Source of the DNA: Ga0077527 sp021300125
GTDB taxonomy: Bacteria > Pseudomonadota > Gammaproteobacteria > Burkholderiales > SG8-41
Length of the DNA stretch: 64,000 nucleotides
Reading direction: 5' to 3'
Assembly (NCBI GenBank): GCA_046339595.1
Contig: JBKDUF010000048.1
Coordinates: 1 to 64,000 of the forward strand
A program made the translations under genes and the position numbers. Positions 35,895 to 44,763 of this stretch are shown in pieces. The notes under the pieces were generated by a model that ran no database searches, had not been told where the DNA came from, and worked only from the letters and a program-made list of their open reading frames with translations. The first letter of the stretch is position 1. Every line of letters begins with the position of its first letter.

Positions 35895-37074
35895 GCCTTT
35901 CCGCATCCTCACGCTGAACTCGATCGCCGCGGTCGGATTGCAGCGTTTTCCGAAAGACCGCTATGCCGTGGCGGGCGACACCGCCAACCCCGATGCCGTC
36001 GTGGTGCGATCCCACGACATGCACAAGATGGAAATACCGGCCAGCGTCAAGGCCATCGGCCGTGCCGGTGCCGGCACCAACAACATCCCGGTGGACCGGA
36101 TGAGCCAGCGCGGCGCGCCGGTGTTCAACGCGCCCGGCGCCAATGCCAATGCGGTGAAGGAACTGGTGATCGCGGCGCTGCTGATTGCGGCGCGCAACCT
36201 GGTGCCTGCAGTGCGCTTTGTCGACGGCCTCAAGGGTGATGACGAAACCCTGCACAAGCTGGTCGAGGACGGCAAAAAACACTTCGCCGGCGTCGAGTTG
36301 CCGGGACGCACGCTTGGGGTGATCGGGCTTGGCAAGATCGGCAGCCTGGTTGCGGATGCTGCGATCAAGCTCGGCATGGACGTGCTAGGCCATGACCCGG
36401 AAATCACCGTCGATGCCGCCTGGAGCCTGCCCTCCCAGGTGAGGAGGGCGCACTCCATTGAAGAGGTGATGAAGGCCGCGGATTTTGTGACCCTGCACGT
36501 GCCGCTGCTCAAGGCGACCCGCGGCCTGATCAACGCCCAGCGCCTGCAGTTGCTGCACAAGGGCGCCGTGCTGCTCAACTTCTCGCGTGACGGCATCGTG
36601 GATGACGACGCGGTGCTGGAGTCGCTGGCGGCGAAGAAGCTCAAGGCCTACGTCTGCGACTTCCCGGCGCAGAAACTTTCCGGTCACCCGCAGGTGGTGG
36701 CCTTGCCCCATCTCGGCGCCTCGACGCGCGAAGCCGAGGACAATTGCGCGGTGATGGTGGTCGACCAGGTGCGCGATTTCCTCGAGCACGGCAACATCCG
36801 CAACGCGGTCAATTTTGCCGATGCGGTGATGCCGCGCGAGTCCGATTACCGCGTTGCCATCGCCAACGCCAACGTGCCCAACATGGTGGGCCAGATTTCG
36901 ACGGCGATGGCGCGTGCGGGACTCAACATCCACAACATGCTCAACAAGTCGCGCGGCGACATGGCCTATACCCTGGTCGATGTCGACAGCGCGGTGCCTG
37001 ATGCCCTGATCGCCGAACTGTCCGCCATCCAGGGCGTGCTCGCCGTAAGATATCTTCCCGTCAACCGCCCCTGA
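35887..37074 (+). CDS. serA: D-3-phosphoglycerate dehydrogenase
   Basis: 395 residues. The D-2-hydroxyacid dehydrogenase fold has NAD-binding 'GVIGLGKIGSLVADAA' (about residue 140), catalytic region 'LPHLGASTREAEDN', and a C-terminal ACT domain ('AMARAGLNIHNMLNKSRGD') for possible serine feedback. It makes 3-phosphohydroxypyruvate in the first step of serine synthesis. The 8-nt overlap with serC couples the two steps. A serA gene placed between serC and pheA is less usual in this operon. Confidence 0.93.
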   Translation: MAEPFRILTLNSIAAVGLQRFPKDRYAVAGDTANPDAVVVRSHDMHKMEIPASVKAIGRAGAGTNNIPVDRMSQRGAPVFNAPGANANAVKELVIAALLIAARNLVPAVRFVDGLKGDDETLHKLVEDGKKHFAGVELPGRTLGVIGLGKIGSLVADAAIKLGMDVLGHDPEITVDAAWSLPSQVRRAHSIEEVMKAADFVTLHVPLLKATRGLINAQRLQLLHKGAVLLNFSRDGIVDDDAVLESLAAKKLKAYVCDFPAQKLSGHPQVVALPHLGASTREAEDNCAVMVVDQVRDFLEHGNIRNAVNFADAVMPRESDYRVAIANANVPNMVGQISTAMARAGLNIHNMLNKSRGDMAYTLVDVDSAVPDALIAELSAIQGVLAVRYLPVNRP

Positions 37075-37088
37075 GCAGCCCTGCAACG

Positions 37089-38153
37089 ATGGCCGATACC
37101 CTCGCCAGCATCCGCAGCAAGATCGACGCGCTCGATGCGCGCCTGGTGAAGCTGCTGTCGGCACGGGCGAAGCTGGCCCAGCAGGCCTGGCATGCCAAGG
37201 GCAATGTCTCCGCCTACAAACCCGAGCGCGAGGCCCAGGTGCTGCGCCGGGTGCGCGAACTGAACGGGGGGCCGCTATCTGCCGAGGCGCTGACCCGGCT
37301 GTTCACCGAAATCATGTCGGCCTGTCGCGCGCTCGAGGAGCAGATGGCCGTGGCCTACCTCGGCCCCGAAGGCACCTTCAGCCAGGAGGCCGTGATCAAG
37401 CATTTCGGATCCGCCACCGGCGGCCTGCCGAAGGCCAGCATCGACGAGGTGTTCCGCGCGGTGGAGTCCGGTGAATCCGCCTACGGCGTGGTGCCGGTGG
37501 AAAATTCCACCGAGGGCGCCGTCGGCCGCACCCTCGACCTGCTGTTGAGCACTTCCATGCGCATCTGCGGCGAAGTCAGCCTGCCGGTGCGGCAGAACCT
37601 GATGAGCAACGCGGCGGACCGCAAGGCCATCCGTACGGTGTATTCGCACACCCAGAGCCTTGCCCAGTGCCAGGGCTGGCTGGCGCGGCAACTGCCCGAT
37701 GCCGAGCGCGTGGCCGTGGTCAGCAACGCCGAGGCGGCTCGGCTGGCCGCGAAGGACAAACGTGCGGCAGCCATCGCCAGCCGCACCGCGGCCGGGCTCT
37801 ACGGCCTCAAGCTGCTGGCGCGCAACATCGAGGACGATCCGAAGAACACCACGCGTTTTGCGGTGATCGGCCGCGAGGATGCCGCACCCTCCGGCAACGA
37901 CAAGACTTCCCTGATCCTGTCCACGCGCAACGTGCCCGGCGCCATCCACGACCTGCTGACTCCGCTGGCGCAGCACGGCGTGAGCATGACCCGCCTGGAG
38001 TCGCGGCCGGCGCGCACCGGGCGCTGGGAATACGTGTTCTACATCGATATCGAGGGCCATCGCACCGAGGCCCGGGTCGCGCAGGCGCTGGCCGCGCTGG
38101 AAGCCAGGGCGGCGATGCTCAAGCTGCTCGGTTCCTATCCTGTGGCACGCTGA
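37089..38153 (+). CDS. pheA: Bifunctional chorismate mutase/prephenate dehydratase
   Basis: 354 residues. The N-terminal AroQ-type chorismate mutase (about 1-88: 'IRSKIDALDARLVKLLSARAK') is followed by the prephenate dehydratase ('YLGPEGTFSQEAVIKHFG', 'VVPVENSTEGAVG', 'KNTTRFAVIG') and a C-terminal ACT domain with 'LESRPARTGRWEYVFYID', the phenylalanine feedback site. It turns chorismate into phenylpyruvate. It lies in the serC-to-cmk cluster. Confidence 0.96.
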   Translation: MADTLASIRSKIDALDARLVKLLSARAKLAQQAWHAKGNVSAYKPEREAQVLRRVRELNGGPLSAEALTRLFTEIMSACRALEEQMAVAYLGPEGTFSQEAVIKHFGSATGGLPKASIDEVFRAVESGESAYGVVPVENSTEGAVGRTLDLLLSTSMRICGEVSLPVRQNLMSNAADRKAIRTVYSHTQSLAQCQGWLARQLPDAERVAVVSNAEAARLAAKDKRAAAIASRTAAGLYGLKLLARNIEDDPKNTTRFAVIGREDAAPSGNDKTSLILSTRNVPGAIHDLLTPLAQHGVSMTRLESRPARTGRWEYVFYIDIEGHRTEARVAQALAALEARAAMLKLLGSYPVAR

Positions 38154-38174
38154 ACCCTGGCGCGCTGATTTTTT

Positions 38175-38193
38175 TAAGTATTTGTTTTTATTG
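38175..38193 (-). repeat. AT-rich dispersed motif, copy b (inverted)
   Basis: TAAGTATTTGTTTTTATTG, the exact reverse complement of the 19-mer at 9447 and 46680. It sits 11 nt upstream of the hisC ATG. Confidence 0.75.
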
Positions 38194-38204
38194 AATAATA
38201 ATTG

Positions 38205-39302
38205 ATGAGTGCCTGCGACCTCGCGCCCGGCTATATCCGTGCCATTGCGCCCTACCAGCCGGGCAAGCCGACCTCGGAACTGGCGCGTGAACTGGGCCTG
38301 GACGAAGCCTCGATCATCAAGCTCGCTTCCAACGAGAATCCGCTCGGTGTCAGCCCGAAGGCGCTCGCGGCGATGCGCGCGCTGCTCGACGGACTGGCGC
38401 GCTATCCCGACGGCAACGGATTCGAACTGAAGCAGGCGCTGTCGCAGCGCTTCGGTGTCGCGCTGGACCGGATCGTGCTCGGCAACGGTTCCAACGATGT
38501 GCTGGAACTCGTGGCGCGGGCCTTCCTCGCGCCGGGCCTGTCCGCGGTGTATTCGCAGCATGCGTTTGCGGTCTATCCGCTGGCGGTGCAGGCCGTCGGC
38601 GCCAAAGGCATTGAAGTGCCCGCGAGGAATTTCGGTCATGACCTTGATGCGATGGCGGCGGCGCTGCGCCCCGACACGCGGATCGTGTTTCTCGCCAACC
38701 CCAACAATCCCACCGGCACCTTCATGGCGGGCGGGGACGTCGAAAAGTTCCTGGCGAAGCTGCCGGCTGAAGTGCTGGTGGTGCTGGATGAAGCCTATAC
38801 CGAATATCTGCGCCCTGATTTCCGCTATGACAGCATCAGCTGGCTGAACAGCCATCCCAATCTGGTCATCACCCGCACCTTTTCCAAGGTGTATGGCCTC
38901 GCCGGACTGCGCGTCGGTTACGCGCTGGCGGCTCCCGCTGTCGCCGACCTGATGAATCGCGTGCGCCAGCCGTTCAACGTCAACAGCCTGTCGCTGGCCG
39001 CGGCGGCGGCGGCGCTGGGCGATGAGGCGTTCATCCGCGACAGTTACGAACTTAATTGCCGCGGCATGGACCAGATCGTTGCCGGCCTGGGCAGGCTTGG
39101 TCTGCAGCACATACCTTCGTACGGCAATTTCGTGACCTTTGCCGTGCCGAAGGCGGCTGAAGTGTTCCAGAAACTGCTGCGCCTCGGCGTCATCGTGCGT
39201 CCGATCGCCGCGTACGGCATGCCGGGCCATCTGCGCGTGTCGATCGGGCTGGAAGCCGAGAATGCGCGCTTCCTTGACGCGCTGAAGCAGGCACTGGCCT
39301 GA
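38205..39302 (+). CDS. hisC: Histidinol-phosphate aminotransferase
   Basis: 365 residues from ATG 38205. It is a PLP class I/II aminotransferase: 'LASNENPLGVSPKALAAM', 'FLANPNNPTGTFM' and the Schiff-base Lys in 'TRTFSKVYGLAGLRVGY'. In this position between pheA and tyrA, HisC2-type enzymes often also transaminate phenylpyruvate or prephenate, so it may serve aromatic as well as histidine synthesis. It has no other his genes nearby. Confidence 0.92.
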   Translation: MSACDLAPGYIRAIAPYQPGKPTSELARELGLDEASIIKLASNENPLGVSPKALAAMRALLDGLARYPDGNGFELKQALSQRFGVALDRIVLGNGSNDVLELVARAFLAPGLSAVYSQHAFAVYPLAVQAVGAKGIEVPARNFGHDLDAMAAALRPDTRIVFLANPNNPTGTFMAGGDVEKFLAKLPAEVLVVLDEAYTEYLRPDFRYDSISWLNSHPNLVITRTFSKVYGLAGLRVGYALAAPAVADLMNRVRQPFNVNSLSLAAAAAALGDEAFIRDSYELNCRGMDQIVAGLGRLGLQHIPSYGNFVTFAVPKAAEVFQKLLRLGVIVRPIAAYGMPGHLRVSIGLEAENARFLDALKQALA

Positions 39303-39307
39303 CGGTC

Positions 39308-40207
39308 ATGACCGCGAAACCGCGCGTTGCCAAAATCAGGTTCAACAAGCTGGTGGTGATCGGCGTCGGGCTGATCGGCGGGTCCTTCGCGCTGGCGCTG
39401 AAAAAAGCAAAGCTGGTGAAGCAGGTGGTCGGCGTCGGCCGCAGCCGCGGCAACCTGAAGGATGCGCTGCGCCTGGGTGTCATCGATCAGGCCGAAACCG
39501 ATGCAGCCAAGGCCGTGGCTGGCGCCGACCTGGTGCTGGTCGGCGCGCCGGTGGGGCAGATGCCGGGTATCTTTGCGCGCATCGCGCCGGCACTGTCGCC
39601 GCAAACGGTGGTCACCGATGCCGGCAGCACCAAGCAGGACGTGATTGCCGCGGCACGGCGCCACCTAGGCGCGCATTTTTCGATGTTCGTGCCCGCGCAT
39701 CCGATCGCCGGCACCGAGCACAGCGGCGCTGCCGCCGCCTTTCCGGAACTGTTCCGCGGGCGCAACCTGATCCTGTTGCCGCAGCACGAAACCAGGGCTT
39801 CCGCCCTGCGCCTGGTGAAATCGGCCTGGCAGGCCTGCGGCGCGCGCATCGTATGGCTGGATGCCGCCGAACACGACGAGATATTCGGCGCCGTCAGCCA
39901 TCTGCCGCATGTGATTGCCTTCGCGCTGATGAACCAGCTGGGCCGCCGTCGCGACGCGAAACGCCTGCTCGGTTTTTCCGGTGGCGGGCTGCGCGACACC
40001 GTGCGCATCGCCGGCAGTTCCCCGGAAATGTGGCGCGACATCTGTATTGCCAACCGGGAGGCGCTGCTGCCGCTGCTCGATGGCAGCATCGCAGAGCTTG
40101 AGGCCGCGCGCGACGCGCTGGCCAATGCCGACGGTGACGCGCTGGAGGCGATGGTCCGCGGCGGCCGGGAAGCCCGCGCGCGGTGGCTGCTCAAGAACGC
40201 GAAATGA
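39308..40207 (+). CDS. tyrA: Prephenate dehydrogenase
   Basis: 299 residues. NAD(P)-binding 'VVIGVGLIGGSFALALK' near the N-terminus, 'DAGSTKQDVI' and the prephenate-binding 'HPIAGTEHSGAAAA' are clear. It converts prephenate (or arogenate) to 4-hydroxyphenylpyruvate (or tyrosine). It overlaps aroA by 4 nt. Confidence 0.95.
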   Translation: MTAKPRVAKIRFNKLVVIGVGLIGGSFALALKKAKLVKQVVGVGRSRGNLKDALRLGVIDQAETDAAKAVAGADLVLVGAPVGQMPGIFARIAPALSPQTVVTDAGSTKQDVIAAARRHLGAHFSMFVPAHPIAGTEHSGAAAAFPELFRGRNLILLPQHETRASALRLVKSAWQACGARIVWLDAAEHDEIFGAVSHLPHVIAFALMNQLGRRRDAKRLLGFSGGGLRDTVRIAGSSPEMWRDICIANREALLPLLDGSIAELEAARDALANADGDALEAMVRGGREARARWLLKNAK

Positions 40208-41529
40208 GCGCGGCACGCCGCGAGTTCCTGGACCTCGGACCGCTGCACGATGCGCGCGGCACGGTGCGCCTGCCCGGGTCGAAGAGCATTTCCAACCGTA
40301 CGCTGCTGCTGGCAGCGCTGGCCGAAGGCACGACCGTGCTGCGCGAGGTGCTCGATTCCGACGACACCCGTCACATGCTGGCGGCCCTGCGCGCGCTGGG
40401 CGTGGCTTGCGAGGACGCGGGTCCGCGTGCGATCCGTGTGCACGGCGCTGGCGGCGCTTTTGCGGTGAAGCAGGCGGAACTGTTCCTTGGCAACGCCGGC
40501 ACCGCGGTGCGCCCGCTGACCGCCGTGCTTGCACTGTGCGGGGGCGAATACCGCATTGACGGCGTGGCGCGCATGCACGAGCGGCCCATCGGCGACCTGG
40601 TTGATGCGCTGCGCCAGCTGGGCGCTGCGATCGATTACATCGCAAATGCCGGCTTCCCGCCGCTGGCCATCCATGCCGGTGCGATCCGCGGGCGCGATGA
40701 GGTTTCAATCCGCGGCAATGTCTCCAGCCAGTATCTGACCGGCCTGCTGATGGCCCTGCCGCTGCTGCGACGGCGCACGCGGGTGGTGATCGACGGCGAG
40801 CTGATTTCCAAGCCCTACGTCGAGATCACGCTCAACGCGATGCGGCAGTTCGGCGTCATCGTGGAACGCGAGGGCTGGGCCGCATTCACGGTGCCCGGTG
40901 ACGCCCGCTATGCCAGCCCGGGCGAGCTCTACGTTGAAGGTGATGCCTCGTCGGCTTCGTATTTCCTGGCCGCGGGTGCGATTGCGGGCCTGCGCGGCGG
41001 CGGGCCCGTGCGCGTGGAAGGCGTGGGCCGCGACAGCGCGCAGGGCGACGTGCGCTTTGCCGATGCGCTGGCGCAGATGGGCGCCGCGGTGCGCATGGGG
41101 CCGTACGGGATCGAGGCCGGGGCGGATGCCGCTGCGCGCTCAGCGGGGCGTTTGCGCGCGATTGATCTTGATTGCAACCATATCCCGGACGCGGCCATGA
41201 CCCTCGCGGTTGCCGGCCTGTTCGCCGACGGACCGAGCCGTCTGCGCAACATCGCCAGCTGGCGGGTCAAGGAAACCGACCGCATAGACGCCATGGCGAA
41301 GGAGCTCGCCAAACTGGGTGCGGAGGTGGAGGCGGGCAGCGATTACCTGGTGATCACGCCGCCCCGGCAGTGGCGCAGCGCGGCCATCGATACCTATGAC
41401 GATCACCGCATGGCGATGTGCTTTGCGCTGGCGGCTTTCGGCGGCGTGGCCCTGCGCATCAATGATCCGGACTGCGTGGCCAAGACCTTCCCCGAGTTTT
41501 TCGGGGTGCTGGACGGGATTGCCTGCTGA
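40204..41529 (+). CDS. aroA: 3-phosphoshikimate 1-carboxyvinyltransferase (EPSP synthase)
   Basis: 441 residues from ATG 40204 (ATGA overlap with tyrA). 'LPGSKSISNRTLLLAALAEG', 'FLGNAGTAVRPLTA', 'WRVKETDRIDAM' and 'YDDHRMAMCFAL' are the family's substrate-binding signatures. It joins PEP to shikimate-3-phosphate. The 'NAGTA' loop is of the class I type, naturally sensitive to glyphosate. Confidence 0.97.
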   Translation: MSAARREFLDLGPLHDARGTVRLPGSKSISNRTLLLAALAEGTTVLREVLDSDDTRHMLAALRALGVACEDAGPRAIRVHGAGGAFAVKQAELFLGNAGTAVRPLTAVLALCGGEYRIDGVARMHERPIGDLVDALRQLGAAIDYIANAGFPPLAIHAGAIRGRDEVSIRGNVSSQYLTGLLMALPLLRRRTRVVIDGELISKPYVEITLNAMRQFGVIVEREGWAAFTVPGDARYASPGELYVEGDASSASYFLAAGAIAGLRGGGPVRVEGVGRDSAQGDVRFADALAQMGAAVRMGPYGIEAGADAAARSAGRLRAIDLDCNHIPDAAMTLAVAGLFADGPSRLRNIASWRVKETDRIDAMAKELAKLGAEVEAGSDYLVITPPRQWRSAAIDTYDDHRMAMCFALAAFGGVALRINDPDCVAKTFPEFFGVLDGIAC

Positions 41530-42197
41530 TGGCCATGGCGGGCACCCAGGTCCCGGTCATCGCCATTGACGGCCCTTCGGCCTCGGGCAAGGGTACCGTG
41601 GCAGCGGCCGTGGCGCAGCACCTCGGCTGGCATTACCTCGACAGCGGCGCGCTGTACCGGATTGTCGGCCTGGCTGCCGGGGATCGCGGACTGGATCTCG
41701 ACAATGATGCAGAAATATCCCGTATCACATTGAATCTAAACATAAAATTTGATGATGACCGGGTGCTGCTCGACGGTCTCGATGTCGGCCAGCGGATCCG
41801 GGGTGAGGCGGCCGGGGCCGCTGCCTCCCGGGTCGGCGCCTTGCCCGGCGTGCGCCACGCCTTGCTGGCGCTGCAACAGGGCTTCCGCCGGCCCCCGGGA
41901 CTGGTCGCCGACGGGCGCGACATGGGGTCAGTGGTGTTCCCCGATGCGGTGCTCAAAATCTACCTCACCGCAAGCGCGGAAGAGCGGGCCGAGAGACGCT
42001 ATAAGCAGTTGATCGCAAAGGGAACGGGTGCTAGTATGGCCGCCCTTTTGCGGGGTATCCGCGAGCGTGATTTTCGCGACATCCATCGCGCTGCGGCCCC
42101 TTTGCTGAAGTGTCCTGACGCCGTCGAAATCGATTCCACCGCCATGCCGGTGGAAGCGGTGGTGGCCCGGGTCCTGCAGTTGTTTCAAAGGCGTTAA
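41529..42197 (+). CDS. cmk: Cytidylate kinase
   Basis: 222 residues. The P-loop is 'DGPSASGKGTVAA' (about residues 10-22), 'YLDSGALYR' and 'VADGRDMGSVVFPDA' bind CMP, and the C-terminal lid contains 'SAEERAERRYKQL'. It phosphorylates CMP and dCMP. Start and aroA stop overlap (TGATG). The aroA-cmk-rpsA order is widely conserved in proteobacteria. A short AT-rich patch near 41710-41750 is within the coding frame. Confidence 0.96.
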   Translation: MAMAGTQVPVIAIDGPSASGKGTVAAAVAQHLGWHYLDSGALYRIVGLAAGDRGLDLDNDAEISRITLNLNIKFDDDRVLLDGLDVGQRIRGEAAGAAASRVGALPGVRHALLALQQGFRRPPGLVADGRDMGSVVFPDAVLKIYLTASAEERAERRYKQLIAKGTGASMAALLRGIRERDFRDIHRAAAPLLKCPDAVEIDSTAMPVEAVVARVLQLFQRR

Positions 42198-42299
42198 ACA
42201 GGCGTTGCCTGGCTTCACCGGTGCCGCGGAACACCAAATTCCGCGGTTTGTTCAACCCACTCCCGTTTCTGCAACGGGTGTGATAACCTGCTGATTCCA

Positions 42300-44024
42300 A
42301 TGATGAAAACCTCCCCCCAGGCCGCCCCGGCGGTTGCCACTGAAAGCTTTGCCGCGCTCTTCGAAGAGAGCCTGTCGCGCAAGGAAATGCGCATCGGCGA
42401 AGTGATTACCGCCGAAGTGATCCGCGTCGATGACAATTTCGTCGTCGTCAACGCCGGCCTGAAGTCGGAAAGCTATGTCCCGGCTGAAGAATTCCGCAAC
42501 GACCGCGGTGAAATCGAAGTCAAGTCCGGCGACTTTGTCAGTGTCGCCATCGAATCCCTCGAAGACGGCTACGGCGAGACCCGCCTGTCGCGTGACAAGG
42601 CCAAGCGTCTTGCCGCCTGGATGGCGCTGGAAGATGCGCTGGAGAAGGGCAACATCGTCGAAGGCGTCATCACCGGCAAGGTGAAGGGCGGCCTCACCGT
42701 GATGATCAACGGCATCCGTGCCTTCCTTCCGGGTTCGCTGGTCGATACCCGTCCGGTCAAGGACACCACACCGTACGAAAACAAGCAGATGGAGTTCAAG
42801 GTCATCAAGCTCGACCGCAAGCGCAATAACGTCGTCGTGTCGCGTCGTGCCGTGCTTGAAGCCAGCCAGGGTGAAGAGCGCGCCAAGCTGCTCGAGACGC
42901 TGCGCGAAGGACTCACCGTCAAGGGCATCGTCAAGAACATCACCGACTACGGCGCGTTCGTGGACCTCGGCGGCATTGACGGCCTGCTGCACATCACCGA
43001 TCTGGCCTGGCGCCGGGTCAAGCATCCGTCCGAGATGCTCAGCGTCGGCGACGAGGTCACCGCCAAGGTGCTCAAGTTCGACCAGGAAAAGAACCGCGTC
43101 TCGCTGGGCATGAAACAGCTGGGTGAGGATCCCTGGGTCGGCCTGTCGCGCCGCTATCCGCCCAAGACCCGCCTGTTCGGCAAGGTGTCGAACCTCACCG
43201 ACTACGGCGCGTTCGTCGAGATCGAGCCGGGCATCGAAGGCCTGGTGCATGTCTCGGAGATGGACTGGACCAACAAGAACGTGCATCCCTCCAAGGTCGT
43301 TCAGCTGGGCGACGAAGTCGAGGTCATGGTGCTCGAGATCGACGAGGACCGCCGGCGCATTTCGCTGGGCATGAAGCAGTGCATGGCGAATCCCTGGGAA
43401 GAGTTCTCGATGAACTTCAAGAAGGGCGACAAGGTGAAGGGGCAGATCAAGTCGATCACCGACTTCGGCATCTTCATCGGCCTGGCCGGCGGCATCGACG
43501 GCCTGGTGCACCTGTCCGACCTGTCCTGGAACGCGCCCGGCGAGGAGGCCGTGCGCAACTACAAGAAGGGCGAGGAATTGGAAGCCCAGGTCCTGTCCAT
43601 CGATGTCGAGCGCGAGCGCATCTCGCTCGGCGTCAAGCAGCTCGAGGGTGATCCCTTCTCGAGCTATGTCGGCGGCCACGAGAAAAATACCGTGGTGACC
43701 GGCACCGTCAAGGCGATCGATGCCAAGGGCGCCGTGATCGCGCTCGATGGCGACATGGAAGGCTACCTGCGTGCATCGGAAGTTTCGCGTGACCGCGTGG
43801 AAGACATCCGCACCAAGCTGAAAGAGGGTGACTCGGTCACGGCGATGATCATCAACATCGACCGCAAGAACCGCACGATCAACCTGTCGATCAAGGCCAA
43901 AGACCTCGCGGAGGACACCGAAGCCATGCAGAAACTGGCTTCGGACAAGCAGGCGAGCACGGGAACGACCAATCTGGGCGCCCTGCTCAAGGCCAAGCTC
44001 GACACTGCCAATACTCAACAATAA
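42300..44024 (+). CDS. rpsA: 30S ribosomal protein S1
   Basis: 574 residues with six S1/OB-fold repeats. Repeat edges are marked by 'KVSNLTDYGAFVEIEPGIEGLVH' style units (here described in parts: 'VKNITDYGAFVDLGGIDGLLH', 'IKSITDFGIFIGL'). S1 unwinds and delivers mRNA to the 30S subunit. A CCCGTT/AACGGG hairpin (42263-42278) and a GATAAC box lie just upstream of the start. The gene is followed at 18 nt by ihfB, a conserved pair. Confidence 0.97.
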   Translation: MMKTSPQAAPAVATESFAALFEESLSRKEMRIGEVITAEVIRVDDNFVVVNAGLKSESYVPAEEFRNDRGEIEVKSGDFVSVAIESLEDGYGETRLSRDKAKRLAAWMALEDALEKGNIVEGVITGKVKGGLTVMINGIRAFLPGSLVDTRPVKDTTPYENKQMEFKVIKLDRKRNNVVVSRRAVLEASQGEERAKLLETLREGLTVKGIVKNITDYGAFVDLGGIDGLLHITDLAWRRVKHPSEMLSVGDEVTAKVLKFDQEKNRVSLGMKQLGEDPWVGLSRRYPPKTRLFGKVSNLTDYGAFVEIEPGIEGLVHVSEMDWTNKNVHPSKVVQLGDEVEVMVLEIDEDRRRISLGMKQCMANPWEEFSMNFKKGDKVKGQIKSITDFGIFIGLAGGIDGLVHLSDLSWNAPGEEAVRNYKKGEELEAQVLSIDVERERISLGVKQLEGDPFSSYVGGHEKNTVVTGTVKAIDAKGAVIALDGDMEGYLRASEVSRDRVEDIRTKLKEGDSVTAMIINIDRKNRTINLSIKAKDLAEDTEAMQKLASDKQASTGTTNLGALLKAKLDTANTQQ

Positions 44025-44042
44025 GCACCATAAGGGAGCATC

Positions 44043-44327
44043 ATGACCAAGTCGGAGTTGATCGCGAAACTGGCCGCGCGCTATCCGCAGCTCGTGGCCA
44101 AGGACGCCGAACTGGCAGTGAAGATGATTCTGGACGCGATGGGCAAAAGCCTGTCGCAGGGCCAGCGCATCGAAATCCGCGGCTTTGGCAGTTTCGGACT
44201 CAACTACCGACCGCCCCGCACCGGGCGCAACCCGAAGTCGGGTGAACGCGTGCAGGTGCCGGCAAAGCATGTTCCGCATTTCAAGGCCGGCAAGGAACTG
44301 CGCGAGCGCGTCGACATCAAGAAATAA
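44043..44327 (+). CDS. ihfB: Integration host factor subunit beta
   Basis: 94 residues. The DNA-bending arm 'NYRPPRTGRNPKSGERVQVPAKHVPHFKAGKELR' follows 'IEIRGFGSFGL'; both mark the HU/IHF family, and the 'TKSELIAKLA' N-terminus is IHF-beta. It works with IHF-alpha (not in the window) to bend DNA sharply. GGGAG precedes the ATG. Confidence 0.95.
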   Translation: MTKSELIAKLAARYPQLVAKDAELAVKMILDAMGKSLSQGQRIEIRGFGSFGLNYRPPRTGRNPKSGERVQVPAKHVPHFKAGKELRERVDIKK

Positions 44328-44348
44328 CGGACGAGGCATCGTTCCCTG

Positions 44349-44385
44349 GGGCGGCATGGCCTATCGGCCATGCCGCTTTTTTGTG
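44349..44385 (+). terminator. Rho-independent terminator after ihfB
   Basis: GCGGCATGGCC (44352-44362) pairs with GGCCATGCCGC (44368-44378) and is followed by six T. Confidence 0.9.
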
Positions 44386-44462
44386 TGCCGTATTTGTGTG
44401 CCGTATCCGTCTGCTGCTGTCGACCCGGGCATGGGGCGGCGACATGATATTCTCGCCCTGTC

Positions 44463-44750
44463 ATGCGTTACCTGAGCTGGGCCGTCAAAGGCGCGCTGTT
44501 CCTGCTGATCCTGTCCTTTGCCGTGGTCAATACCGACCCGGTAACGGTGCGCTACTACCTCGGCCATCAGTGGCAGGCACCGCTGGTGCTGGTGCTGCTG
44601 TTGGCCCTGTGCCTTGGCGCCGCCCTGGGCCTCCTGGTGGGGCTGGTGCAGACGCTGAGGCTGCGCCGGCGCATCGCCGCGCTGGAGCGCGAACTGCAGG
44701 CGCTGCGTCAGCCGCCGTCGCCGCCGCTGCCTCCCTCGGATCTTCTGTGA
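44463..44750 (+). CDS. lapA: LapA family protein (DUF1049)
   Basis: 95 residues with two membrane helices (about 5-22 and 40-62) and a C-terminal coiled-coil segment ending in Pro-rich sequence. 'FAVVNTDPVTVRYYLG' is the LapA pattern. LapA and LapB together regulate LpxC turnover and lipopolysaccharide assembly. lapB starts 13 nt downstream. Confidence 0.9.
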   Translation: MRYLSWAVKGALFLLILSFAVVNTDPVTVRYYLGHQWQAPLVLVLLLALCLGAALGLLVGLVQTLRLRRRIAALERELQALRQPPSPPLPPSDLL

Positions 44751-44763
44751 GCGTGTAGAAGGC

